DNA of 64,000 bases. Source: Sphaerolaimus hirsutus. Its lineage: Eukaryota > Nematoda > Chromadorea > Monhysterida > Sphaerolaimidae. The notes beneath the pieces were generated by a model, which did not search any database, was not told the origin of the DNA, and saw only the letters and a list, made by a program, of their open reading frames with translations. Position 1 is the first letter of the stretch, and each line of letters opens with the position of its first letter. The position numbers were made by a program, and so were the translations under genes. This document shows positions 33,707-45,490 of this stretch, piece by piece. Location: contig OZ038455.1 of the NCBI GenBank assembly GCA_964036195.1, positions 15,083,855 through 15,147,854 of the forward strand, in the 5' to 3' direction.

Positions 33707-34630
33707 AGCCGTATTTCCTCAAAATACCCCCTCAAAATCGGCACTCGGATAAATACCCTTACCCAAAATGAGTGTAAACAGAATGTACCATTGCCAAAAA
33801 CTACAGTTTGTGATCTGTGTAATGCAAAACACACGTTAAAACCAATTGCTATGAGTTACATTAGAATAGGACTTTTACCATCTAAATACGGTATATTCCT
33901 AAAAAAGTCTGTATGTATAAAGCCGGAATTAGAGCTCAGCGTCGATTCGACGTGAAATGACGACGTAAAATGACGTCGTAAAATTAATTACACGAGTGTG
34001 GATCATGCTACGGGTCTACAATTTTCTAAGGATAATATATGAATCAATCCCTTAATCGTGTCCAATATTGAGTGTTATCAGCCACAACTAGAGCGAATTG
34101 AAAAATTCAATTTTTATCATTTTACGTCATCATTTTACGTCAGGGAACAAATTTTACATTTCACGTCAACGATTGCAAGCAACCATTGACGTGAAATGTA
34201 AAGTTAGTTCCCCGGCGTAAAATGATGACGTAAAATGATAAAAATTAAATTTTCAATTCGCTCTAGTTGTGGCTGATAACACTCAGTATTGGACACGATT
34301 AAGGTATTGATTCATATATTATCCTTAGAAAATTGTAGACCCGTAGCATGATCCACACTCGTGCAATTAATTTTACGACGTCATTTAACGTCGTCATTTC
34401 ACGTCGAATCGACGCTGAGCTCTAATTCCGGCTTAATAGACGCTTATACATGTTATTGTAGCATTTTTCTACCCCTGCGTACATTATAAACAAAGAATAA
34501 GCACTGGGAGTCCAAAAAAATTGGCGGAAAATTACCCCTCATCCTCGAAATACCCCCTCCCTCGATTAACCCCTTAAAATTTGCACTCTAAAAAATACAC
34601 CCCCTGGGGGTATTTCAAGGAAATACGGTA
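33707..34630. repeat. CCGTATTT MITE split by a long palindrome
   Basis: GCCGTATTTCCTCAAAATAC at the left and TATTTCAAGGAAATACGGTA at the right. The family core (ACACACGTTAAAACCAATTG) is interrupted at 33920-34434 by the palindrome described separately. Confidence 0.7.
33920..34434. repeat. 515-bp near-perfect palindrome (foldback element)
   Basis: From AAGCCGGAATTAGAGCTCAG to its complement at 34434. Arms of about 245 nt differ at only a few positions by eye, around a roughly 20-nt centre near 34177. It contains repeated ACGTCAT/ATGACGT motifs. It is young because the arms are hardly diverged. Transcribed, it would give a long hairpin RNA. Confidence 0.88.
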
Positions 34631-35339
34631 GTTGATAGTCATACATCAGCTTGGAACGCATTTGAGTTCGAACACGTCACTACACTTGACATAGATTAAG
34701 TCTGACTACCTACTCTATAAAAACCAAATGCGTTCAAAGCTGATTTATGAATTTTCGAAGTTTGAAAATTTGCGTGTTTGGCATTGAAAAACCTAGGTAG
34801 TCCTTATCGAGCACTAGCGCCCATTGCAAAACCTAGTCGATTATTCTGTAATTTATTTCAACGGAGACATTTTCAAATTTTACATTTTGTCGCATTTTGC
34901 GTTATGCTGTATGTAATTCTAAACTTTATCTATTTGATCGAATTTTTCCGATGGCATTCATCAGCAACGCGTTAGCGCATACGCAAATTTCTGAATTCAG
35001 TGCCCGCAGCGCCTGGGGCTGGGGCAGATTCGATAAGAACGTAAGGTGCTCGTGAGGCGCCCGACTCAAGAATAAGCGCCAAAGTGTCCAGGGGAGAGTT
35101 TCGCAAATGGCACAGTTTAAACTTTTAACTTTACTCTTTACTTTACTGCGCACCGAATGGCACCAGAACTGGTGCTGGTACCTTGCGATTTTCAGCGGCC
35201 CCCATCTCTTTCAGAATAGCACCAGTGTCGGTGCCGGTGCCATTTTTGGGGGGATTTTTGCTGCTGCCCCAATGTGCCCAAAGTAATGGCAGAGGTGCTG
35301 GTGCGGGGCGGTGCAAATCCCCGGTTCCTTCAACACCAC

Positions 35340-35756
35340 TACCGTATTTCTCCGTGTAAACCACCGGGGTGTTATACAAAACCGAGGCACTTTTCAGCAA
35401 CCTTTTTTTGAAACTTGTATAACGCCCGGGTGTTAAGTCATTGAGAGGGGGGCGTTATGCACGGAAAATTTTTGCTGAAATATTTACATATTTTGTGTTC
35501 CCTCCCAGCGTGCACTGAATTTAATGGAAAAACGTGCATACCGCGGCAAAACAATGCGTGCCGCAAGGCACAACATTCAAACAGTTCGAATAAAGTGGAC
35601 GTATCATTACCGTTCAGCTTGATTTGTCATGTCAAAGTTTATACTTGGCTAACATTTTTTTAAACCGAGCATAGCGCCCGGGGGCGCCATAAAGCTGTAT
35701 AACGCCCGGGCGTTGTGCACGGGAGGGGGGGGCGGTTTACACGGAGAAATACGGTA
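35340..35756. repeat. CCGTATTT MITE, CTCCGTGTAAACC subtype
   Basis: TACCGTATTTCTCCGTGTAA and TTACACGGAGAAATACGGTA, perfect ends with TA at each side. The interior carries AACGCCCGGGTGTT-like palindromes. It is a sister of 4332-4652. Confidence 0.75.
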
Positions 35757-36301
35757 CTTCTTGCTCACGGATTGGGCACCTTACGAGCGCCATACGTTAT
35801 TTAAATTGAATTGGGAGCCAGTGGTTGACAACAGATAGTTAGGAACTTGATCTGTTTGAAGCGCTTGTGATGCGCTCGAGTGCATTCGAACGTTTGTATT
35901 TATTTACCTTCATATTTATGTATATTTGCCTGTTATGTACTGCAATTACTGGGCTGCTTCCCATACTGGGCTCATGAACATTTCCTGTGCATTAGCAGTG
36001 CATGAAGTGTATTTTTCTAGTGTAGAGTTCCATGGAACCGAATTACCTATTACATCTGCTGCACTGTACACTTCACAGGAATATCACATTAACACCTCAA
36101 TGAAAGCCAGAGAATCTGCATAGAAATTTTCTAGGGCACATGAAATCGTGACAAGCTCCCACAATGTCATAATTTCCGATGATTTCTTGGTTTCGGACTG
36201 TCAGTAATAGACTTTAAAAATGGGTGGGCGATCCGCGATACCACGTAAAAGCGATGAGCAAAATGGAGTCAAAGTGAGAGTAGGTAATGTGAAGAAATGG
36301 C
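35757..36301. other. intergenic, no feature recognised
   Basis: No exon, repeat or RNA gene could be supported. The plus frame at 35926-36123 has no recognisable motif or splice context. Confidence 0.35.
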
Positions 36302-36802
36302 TACCGTATTTCCTCGAACGAAATACCCCCCGGGGGGTTATTGTTTCAAAGTGCTCCCGAGAGGGGGTGGTTAAACGAGGGGGGTATTTCGAGGGGGGGG
36401 TTATTATTTAGCAAGAAATTTTTTGAAATCCTAGTACAAAATCGTTGTTTGTGATGTGCGCTGGGGTAGAAAAATGCATCAATAACTGACATGGATAGAC
36501 TCCTGTAGACTAATATTAGTAGGTAGATGGTATAAACATTGTTCTAACGTGATTCCGATTCTGTTTTAACGTGTGTTCTGCACTACGCAGAACACATACT
36601 GCAGTATTTGTCATGTACGTTCTCTTTACACTCAACTTGGGGGGTATTTCGAGGGGGGGTGATTGTTTCATAGTGGTCTCGAGAGGGGGGGGGGTATTTC
36701 GAGGGTGGGTGATTGTTTCATAGTGGTCTCGAGAGGGGGGGAGGTCAAACGAGGGGGGGGGGTATTTCGAGGGGGGGGGGGGTATTTCGAGGAAATACGG
36801 TA
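36302..36802. repeat. CCGTATTT MITE with tandem internal blocks
   Basis: TACCGTATTTCCTCGAACGA to TATTTCGAGGAAATACGGTA. The G-rich block TTTCATAGTGGTCTCGAGAG is present twice, so the element grew by internal duplication. Confidence 0.75.
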
Positions 36803-37078
36803 TGCAGCTTCAGTATTTATAACAACTCTGGTGTTTCGTTAGGACGTGTTTCATGTTCTAATTTGCACTCGGAAAAAATCAACCCCCTGGGGGATACGGT
36901 ATGTTTATTAACTCTACACTTTAACCAGTAAGTTCCGCATATGTATAAAATATAAAAATGTGATTGGTTATGTCGTATATGGTGTGGGCGGAATAGCCAT
37001 GACACTTGGAGGAGCGACATTAGATGCGTCAGTTTGTTGACAGCACAGCGTGAAACTGTCAGGTAGTTGATTAAAGTG

Positions 37079-37280
37079 CTGGTGACTTGCGATGGAAAAG
37101 CGCCGTGGCGCCTTTGGCGCATAGCGCTATTTTGCTGTGGCGCCACACCCATGAAAGCGCCATGGCGCTTCTGGCTCCTGGCGCCATTTTGCTCTGGCGC
37201 TTGGCGTCGGGGTTCAAAAAGGCGCCATGAAGATTTTGACGTTTGGCGCCAACGTCCTGGCGCTTTTTCCATCACTTCCG
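37079..37280. repeat. short GGCGCC-arm element
   Basis: TTGCGATGGAAAAGCGCC to GGCGCTTTTTCCATCACTT around CATGGCGCTTCTGGCTCC units. Target duplication not visible. Confidence 0.6.
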
Positions 37281-37542
37281 AATACTTTGGTTATAGTGTA
37301 AATCAATTTTCACATACAAATGGTAACCAACATGACAGGATCAATTTTGAACCTTGATTTGTATCTATGTATCTCAATGACTTTGAAATTTTTGCTGTTC
37401 AGTATTCCAGGATTGGTATTTACATAAACGAATGAAGTCCATATAAAGTAGGTGAATTGCTATTTGCACACATAAATCAATTGATTTATCGCGAATGTGC
37501 GAATCACGAACATAGTACGTTATTTACAATGTGGCCTCGTCT

Positions 37543-37974
37543 AGTGCCAGTTCGGCAGGTGGAGAAGTGAGTAGTAAAATGGCAAAAGCGAAGTAAATTG
37601 GCAAAAGCAAAGTAAAAAACTATTATGTAAGTAACGCATCTAAGCTTTTGCCATTTTATTACTCAATTCACTTCGCTTTTGCGAGTTCAATTCGCATTCA
37701 CCATTTTACTTCTCACTTCTCCACTTGCGGAACTGGCCCTGGTGCCAGTTCCGCGAAATGAGAAGTGAAATGGCAAAGGCAAAGTAAAAGCGCAAAGGCG
37801 AAGTGAAATGGCAAGTGAATTAACAAGTTAAATGGCAAAAGCGACGAGAAATTACTTTTTATTTTTTACTTCGCTTTTGCCAATTCACTTGCCGTTTCAC
37901 TTCGCCTTTTGCGCTTTTACTTCGCCTTTGCGATTTCACTTCTCACTTCTCATTTTGCGCAACTGGCCCCTGCT
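37543..37974. repeat. two adjacent foldback elements, CCAGTTCCGC family
   Basis: Two palindromes in tandem (37543-37736 and 37740-37974), each with GCCAGTTC-type ends and internal AAAATGGCAAAAGCGAAGT motifs in both orientations. Confidence 0.65.
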
Positions 37975-38474
37975 CTATCTATACTATTTTGTTTTCAAGG
38001 AAAAGCCTTTTGCTAGTGATTGCTAAAATATCCCACTTGCAGAGTTGTTCAAATTACTGAACATATTCAAAGTAGGTATATGTATATCATGTACCTTATT
38101 ATATGTAAAACACGTTTTACTCATGACTGAGTACAGAAAATGTAAAATACCTTTTTACCCATACTCATGAGCGTCTTGTGTGTAAAATAATTTTTCTCCA
38201 GGAAAATGTAAAACTGAAAAACTTTTTTTTCTGGAAAATGTAAAAGTCCTTTACTTTACAGAATATGCGACAATGGGAATTTTTTTATGTAAAATGTAAA
38301 ACTGAATATTTTTTAACATGTGAAAGTGATGTTTACACTGGAAGAAATAACAGATGTCATTTTTAATGATTTTTTAGCACTTCCTTTGGTGTGAGTGTGA
38401 GGTTCGGGTTGGGTTGGGACTGGGAGAACTCAACCCCCTTTGGAGATGCTTTTTATGTAGGTAGGTAACTAAAC

Positions 38475-38817
38475 TACCGTATTTGCTTGAATTATCCCCT
38501 GGGGGAATTATTATTTCCTCAGACTTTTGTGAGGGGAGAACTATTCGAGGGGGGAACTATTCGAGGGGGGAATTATTCAAGGGGGAATTATTATCTCGTC
38601 AAAATTTTCGAGCATGTTTCGATCAAAGCATTTCACGAAATGTGCGTCATGCACACAATAAAGTGCCATTTTTGTTAAAATTAGACACAACAAATTGACC
38701 AAATCTCTTAAGGGGGGAATTTTTCAAGGGGGAATTTTTTTTCCTCACTCGTCTTAAAGGGGAGATTATTTGAGGGGGGAATTTTTTGAAGGGGGAACTA
38801 TTCAAGCAAATACGGTA
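38475..38817. repeat. CCGTATTT MITE, CTTGAATTATCCCC subtype
   Basis: TACCGTATTTGCTTGAATTA to AACTATTCAAGCAAATACGGTA. The interior has alternating GGGGGGAATTATTC motifs. Confidence 0.75.
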
Positions 38818-41728
38818 ATATTTATTTACCAGGATGTAATCCCAGTACGTATTCTTCAGTGACTTAGAAAGTGAAATGTACAAAAACATTTCCTCTGAAA
38901 ACAAAATCGCAAAAATATATTTGAAACATTTAAAGCAGGAAATTTTCTGCCCATCCCTCCCAGTTGACAAACTGTCATCACTCATCTTTTATGCATCAAG
39001 TCATTCGATTGAAATTCAGTACGAAGGCAGCCTGAGTGCACTTCGACTTGCGCACGGATTCCACTGGTGACATTGACTGCTTGAATTTTGTGCTATGACT
39101 AAACGATGGCAAATTCTCTGGAAAGTGTTAAAACTTTCTGGCAAAAGTGTTTTTTACTCTAATACGATTTTTCGAATTTTCGTGTGTTTTCAGAAATAGT
39201 TTCCGAATTTTCGGATTTTCTCTCTGTATTTTTGCATCGTCGAATTTTTCTGGTCAGTTTTGAAATTACCTCCAATTATCTGAAATTATTGAGAAATTTC
39301 CATTCAAAATCGGTTTTCAAAAATAAATAAAAATTTTAAAAACGAAAAAATTCTAAATTTCTAATTTTTTTCTCCAATTTTCGAATTTCTGTGTTCCATG
39401 GATAGTTTTGTATACTGATCTGTCTGACTTTGCGCTATACAATGAGTGTTGTAGCTACCGTATTTCGATGAATAATGTCACGTAAACACTGGTTCGTAGC
39501 TTTGGGCGTACTCAATATATGCAATGCTTTAATACTGTGCTCGTTCCACTAGTGATTTGACGCTGAAAAGGTGAAAATAATTCCTACGCAAATCTAGGCA
39601 TTAATAAAGTGCGCAGATGCCTATGTATGTAGTCATGGATATTATAATCACAAAATTAATCGGGTGAACAAAATTTGTTGAGGATCACTTTTTGTGTATA
39701 CTCCAGCGACATTACACCTTACAATGAAATCTACCATATCTCATCTGAATAAAAGAACTGTCTTAAATTTTTGCTCATCATTTTTATCACATTGCTTCTA
39801 CTTCTAGTGAATTTGGTGCAGTTTTTGCTGTGATAATATGGTATAATAAATTGTAAAGAGATTTGTCTGTCCAGTGTTACCTAAATATGTATGTTAGTGT
39901 GGTAAAATGTTTCTGGATAAATTCTGGTTAGTTTCTGGTAAAATTTAAATGAAGATCTCGCACGCTAAATAGTGTAAATATGAATAGTGAATGATATTAA
40001 AAATTCCACAGCCAAAGGCGCCATGGCGTTAGGAATAGTGGCTAGGGCGATGTGGACTTTACAATTTACATCACATGCGCGAGTAACCAGACCCAATGTT
40101 TTTTTCAGATTTTTTCAAAATGCAAATCTTGAAATGCAATCCGAACGGAAGATTTCTGAGTCTTTTCCGCTCAAATATGGTCATTTATCAGAAGGTTACC
40201 CCCAACAATATGGCATAAAATTTCCAAGCAAACGGTTTACAGAATAGGTGGCTTCGGATGGTATAAAATGTGTGAACCCAATTCAGAATTGCGATTAGCA
40301 TTCCAAAAATAACCGATTTTGGCAAAATATAATTAAATATAATTTCAGAAAATCTCTCTAAAAAGAAAATCTCTCTTATGTCATTTAGAAAATATAATTC
40401 AATCTCTGAGAAAATCTCCACTGTAGTGATGGAAAAGCGCCAGCAAAAATGGCGCCAGGCGCCATTCTAAAAATTGGCGCCGGGCGTCAAATGGCGCCAT
40501 CTGCAAAAATGGCCCCTGGCAGCCAAAGGGCGCCAGAAAAAATGGTGCCAGGCGCCCAAAAAATATCGCCAACAATAATTTCAGCATGTCTATCATCATC
40601 ACAGAATCGTTTAAAGACAAGCAGCATGTTATACCATTTGCCTGATGATGAAAAGACACATATTTAACATTTTCATGAATATAATTTACATATTTGATGG
40701 AAATACCGCCAGGAGTTTAAAATTTCACCAGCATATTTTGAGAGGTTAATTCAATGGATCTATTATTTTGCCAGAACGTTTATGAAATTATATTATCTAT
40801 TCATTCCTGGTAACATACTCAGGTAGTCAGATGTAGAAAATTCAACAATAACAGAGAAGCATAAGTGTCTATAAAGTCAGATTTTACTCTTTTTACTATT
40901 TTTTACATTTTACTGTATAATATTTATGTGGCACATTCAACATATCGTCCCCACATTCAACTATCGCCAATGCAATTAGAAAAAGAGAAAGCACCTTGAC
41001 CAGTGTGAATGCATTCGATCCCAATTCAGTTGTAAATACGAGTCAACAGAAATCACATTTGACTATAAGCACAAGAACCTTGGAAATGGCTTTTATCGTG
41101 CTGCGCCTGGTTGACCACTCTTAATGACTTTCAAACTATTAATTGCGCTTCACTTAACCCAAGTAGTAGTGGCGAAACATACCCCGATGACTTTATATTC
41201 TGCATCACAATTTTTGTTAGTTTGAAATGGCAGAGTGCCAACTCATGCATGAGACGGTTGTAGAGAATGAAGATATAATTGATTTGAAAAGATTTTAAAC
41301 ATTTAAAAGTGTTGTCGCTGCAATGGACTGTAGCTTTTAGTTGAAAAACACTGATACTCTTTTATGGAAAACTCAAAACACAGAAAGTATTCTAAGAAAA
41401 CTTAACGGTGGTTCACCCAGCTGAGCTGAAACTTGACTGGAGAATGAACTCTTTTATCATATCTCACCCAAAAATTTCCCTAAAATTCAATTTTGTTGGC
41501 CTACTTTTTCCCATTGCTATTCCAGTTCAAATTTGGGAATTTCAAAATTGGGAATTTCAAAATTGGGAATTTCAAAGGTTGGGAATTTCAAAATTTAGAG
41601 GTTTGCTTATGATTTTCCATCGCTTGAACAATATCGGGTTCGTTTGGGTTTGCGTCGAGTCGAGTTCAAACGCCTGACCAGGCTTTTGTGAGCTACCTCC
41701 TTTTTCAAAACATCGACACACGTACAAA
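38818..41728. other. intergenic with small repeat fragments
   Basis: A TAACGATGGC-type fragment (39105-39400) and GGCGCC pieces (40010-40030, 40423-40570, the latter starting TAGTGATGGAAAAGCGCC) are present. So is a triplicated AATTGGGAATTTC motif (41530-41590). The rest is AT-rich with no supported gene. Confidence 0.45.
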
Positions 41729-42412
41729 TACCGTATTTCCTCGAAATACCCCCCCCCTCGAAATACCCCCCCCCCTCGAAATACCTCCCGTCTCAAAATG
41801 GCGACTATGAAATAATTACCCACTCTCTCGAAATACCCCCCCCCCCCGAAATTGCGTGTACAGAGAATGTACATGCCAAAACTGCGGTTTGTGATCTGGC
41901 GATGCGGAATATATGTTATACTCGGCGTACGTGATACTCTGCCCTCGCACTGATTTATCTCTCGTGTTGGAAGCGTGCCAATGACTATTAAATCATGCGA
42001 TTTCCGTAAAAATATGAAAAAAATTCATCGATGTGAATATGTTAATGAAGAACATTATAACAACAATCAATTTTGTCATCTTTTTATGAAACTCGGACGC
42101 GTTAACCATCGTTGGCACACTTCCAGCGGGAACCACGCGTGCAGGGTGTAAAGTAACCGGAGTATACAAACAATGACTGTGTCACGTCAGAACAAGGTTT
42201 ACACCATCTACATACTAAAATAAGTGTATAGACTCTTGTACATGGTGCTTATTGTCGCATTTTTCGACGTCTGCGTACGTTACAACCAACATTTTAGTAC
42301 TGGGGGTTCAAAAAATGTCTGGCGAAATAACAAGCCCCCACTCGAAATACCCCCCTCAAAATTCTTACTCTGAAACAATCACCCCCGGGGGGTATTTCGA
42401 GGAAATACGGTA
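41729..42412. repeat. CCGTATTT MITE with nested TATACTC element
   Basis: TACCGTATTTCCTCGAAATA to TATTTCGAGGAAATACGGTA. The core is broken at 41917-42166 by a TATACTC MITE (TATACTCGGCGTACGTGATA to AAAGTAACCGGAGTATA). The host core resumes at 42167 (CAAACAATGACTGTGTCACG). Confidence 0.8.
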
Positions 42413-42659
42413 AGTAACTTACTAAATATTTACCACACCTTCACATTTCAGAACTTGTGCCTAGAGTTGTGATAATTTGCACATAATCCAAAATTTTGAG
42501 GGTGGGTTAAACGATGGGGGTCTTCGAAATATGATACAAAATTTACAAAATGAAAGATGTAAATACAAAAGAATATTAACGTATGGCAGCGACATACACC
42601 TTTTTGTTGTTGTTCAACTGTTAAATACCTGGATTACATGAGTTGACAGAATGCATTCA

Positions 42660-42971
42660 TTCAATGAATTAAGAAAAAGTAACTCCCTCCCTTGAAAAAC
42701 TCCTCCCGCTTGAATAACTCCTCCCTCACAAACTCTGACGAAAAAAACTCCCCTGGGGTCTTATTCAAGGACGTTATATTATGTACATTGCATACATGAT
42801 GTACAGCGTTCCAAATCAAGACGGGGGTATTTCGATGGGGGAGTTATTAATTTATAGTTGCCATTTCGAGGGGGGTTATTAATTTATAGTGGCCATTTCG
42901 AGAGGGTTGTTAATTTATAGTGGCCATTTTGAGGGGGGTATTTAGGGGGGTATTCCTAGGAAATACGGTCT
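42660..42971. repeat. partial CCGTATTT-type MITE
   Basis: CTTGAATAACTCC motifs, then a triplicated TTATTAATTTATAGTGGCCATTTCGAG block and the right end CTAGGAAATACGGT at 42971. Confidence 0.5.
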
Positions 42972-43088
42972 ATAGTTACTAGCAGTTAAGCTTAGAGTGA
43001 CTCTACGTGTTCTTTTTTGAAGACATTGTATTTACATTCTCCGGAAGTTTTTGTCTGAAAAACAGCAAATACTTCGGTTTACTTTTGT

Positions 43089-43124
43089 AAACTGTCATGA
43101 ATACTTTTGTATTCATGACAGTTT
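43089..43124. repeat. perfect hairpin, 16-bp stem
   Basis: AAACTGTCATGAATAC, loop TTTT, then the exact complement. It is isolated from the listed elements. A short stem-loop like this could be a small RNA precursor or the scar of a foldback element. Confidence 0.8.
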
Positions 43125-44006
43125 GCGTGATAAAGGCAGTAGGCACGCAGCGATTCTAGATTCGTGATAAATAAGCAGACATGGTTTTCTTCAGTTCGTT
43201 GAAGAGATGTTATATTTTTACTTTTTTTAATATTATTTTTATTATCATTATTTCATACATTCTTTCAGAACACATTCTTATATCCGAACATTGCATTTTG
43301 CACATTATCTCAACCTCATTAACGCAGTTAAACTGGACACGCGTACGAAGGCAATTAAATTTTTTTCACTTGAAAATAACACCCTCAATACCAGTAGCAC
43401 TATTTTTAACATAGTAGAACGAATGCAATCTTTTCTAGGTTTTGCAACCGCAGCGCGAGAGCGATCTAATTGCGCGGCATTTGTTCCTCGGACCGCACAG
43501 GAAGTGGGGCAGCCGCAGTTTGAGTAAATGCTAACTGTTGACTTGCACGCATGTTTTATTTGCTTTTTATGCACTATACAGTGTCGGAAAGAAAGGCTCG
43601 CGACATTACAAGCTACCAGTTTATCCCTAAGATGATACCCGAAACCGTGAAGTTTATACAACTGATACCCGATACCCGAACCATTTTTGGTACCGATAAC
43701 GGGTCTGTGCCATCCCACATCTAAACCCATCCCACATCCTAGCCCAGAAATTGGATGCCTGTCATATTTGATGCGTATTCCTTGCATTTCTGGTGGATAA
43801 TGGATGCAAAAAATGTTGATGATGAAAAAGTGCTTTGATGATGATTTAGATGTGGGATGAGCCTACGTCCCGAGAACAGGAAACGAATTTTTTTAAACTC
43901 AAACCGTTTTTGTCTCATCTATGCATTTTTATTGCACTAAAATCGACGCCGCACCGCACCTTGCCAAACTGTCGCTTCAAGTCCCACCAAGATAACTTTT
44001 CTATTA

Positions 44007-44735
44007 TACTGTATATACTCGAATAATCCCCCGGGGAATTATTTTTCTATTCGGGGGGGGGGCGATTCGAGTGGGGGAATTATTTAAGGGGAATTATTAT
44101 TTCGTGAAATATTTGAGGCATGGTTCTATACCCTGGTTTCATGAAATACCGTATTACCTCGAATTATCCCCCCCCTTGAATTAACCCCCCCCCTCGAATT
44201 AACCCCCCCTCAAAATGGGCTGGGGAAATAATAAACCCCCCCCTCGAAATACCCCCCCTCCGGAATGATGTACATCATGTATGCAATGTACATGATTTAT
44301 TTATTACTACTTATTTGCATCGCAGCTACTCTTATACGCTCATTTGTGTATAGATGTACATCTATAGCCCCAATATAACCTATATTCTCACATTTATCAC
44401 CGTTTTTGTGTAAGAAAAGGTGTATTCTTTACTATGATTTTCACGAAAATTTCTGGCGAAATAATAAACCCCCCCCTCGAATAAACCCCCCCTCGAATTA
44501 ACCCCCCCTCAAATTTTGCTGGCGAAATAATAAACCCCCATGGGGGTATTTCGAGGTAATACGGTATGCTTTATTTATTAAATAATGTGCAATTTTTGTT
44601 CAAATTGGATGCGAATACTTTATCATATGCCTAAAGGGGAGGGATTATTGGAGGGCGGGGAATTATTTTTTCCTCACTCGTCAACGAGGGGGGAAGTTAT
44701 TCAAGGGGGGAATTATCCACTTTTTGTTGGCTTCA
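44007..44735. repeat. two overlapping CCGTATTT MITEs, one nested
   Basis: Outer: TACTGTATATACTCGAATAA at 44007, resuming after 44566. Inner: TACCGTATTACCTCGAATTA (44147) to TATTTCGAGGTAATACGGTA (44566). A third partial unit lies at 44890-45000. Confidence 0.6.
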
Positions 44736-45254
44736 GCCATTTTTACTGAGATCCCATAATAGTCAGGTTCATTGGGCTTTCGTTGAAATACTAGGTATTA
44801 ATGTTTACATGTAAAAAAAATTGGTGAACTCAATTGAATACAGTTGGGTACATTGTGTCAGTACCATACAGTTGGGTACATTGTGTTAGTACCGTATTTG
44901 CTTGAATAATTCCCCCTGTAAAACGAATAAGGAAAATTTACCCCCTCGAATAGTTCCCGCCACAAAAAAAGCTGGCGAAATTCGGGTAAATACGATATTT
45001 TTGGAAAGGTCAGGCAGGTATCTGTGATTTTTTTTTCGGATACTGAAAATGTAGGTACACTATGACATTTTTCAAATGACCCAATAAATTCTATCAATAA
45101 AAAGCATTTCACACACAGGGTACAACTATTTATTGTAAATTGACCCCTGGAATATTTAGACTAGGGTCCCTAACATTGAAAATTCGCCATAATAATTTTC
45201 TACCTTGGTGCGGCGCATTATTAGGTTTGTATTGTTATCGGAAAGTTGACATCT

Positions 45255-45442
45255 ACAATAGTGGTGATGTATTTTAGAAGCAGGAAGACGCTGGCGCTTG
45301 GTTGTAGCACCAAAGCAAAAAGCGCCATGGCGTATTTGGCGCTTCGTAGTTGACACTACTTTTTTGCACGGGGCCACGCCAAAGTATCCGCCGTGGCGAT
45401 TTTGGCATTCGCACCAAAGTCTCAGCACTTTTTACATCACTA
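45255..45442. repeat. GGCGCC-arm element just upstream of the neuropeptide start
   Basis: AGCGCCATGGCGTATTTGGC units end in AGCACTTTTTACATCACTA at 45442. The right terminus is only 48 bp from the ATG of the neuropeptide gene, so it lies in the promoter or 5' UTR. Confidence 0.6.
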
Positions 45443-45490
45443 GCTGCAAGATTTGTAAATATACGAGAATCAATTTGCAGTATTGAAACA

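Noticed and set aside
43305..43787. 160-codon open frame on the minus strand, among the longest in the window.
   Set aside because: No recognisable motif, no splice context, and it overlaps TATCGGGTATC-like simple sequence. Probably chance.
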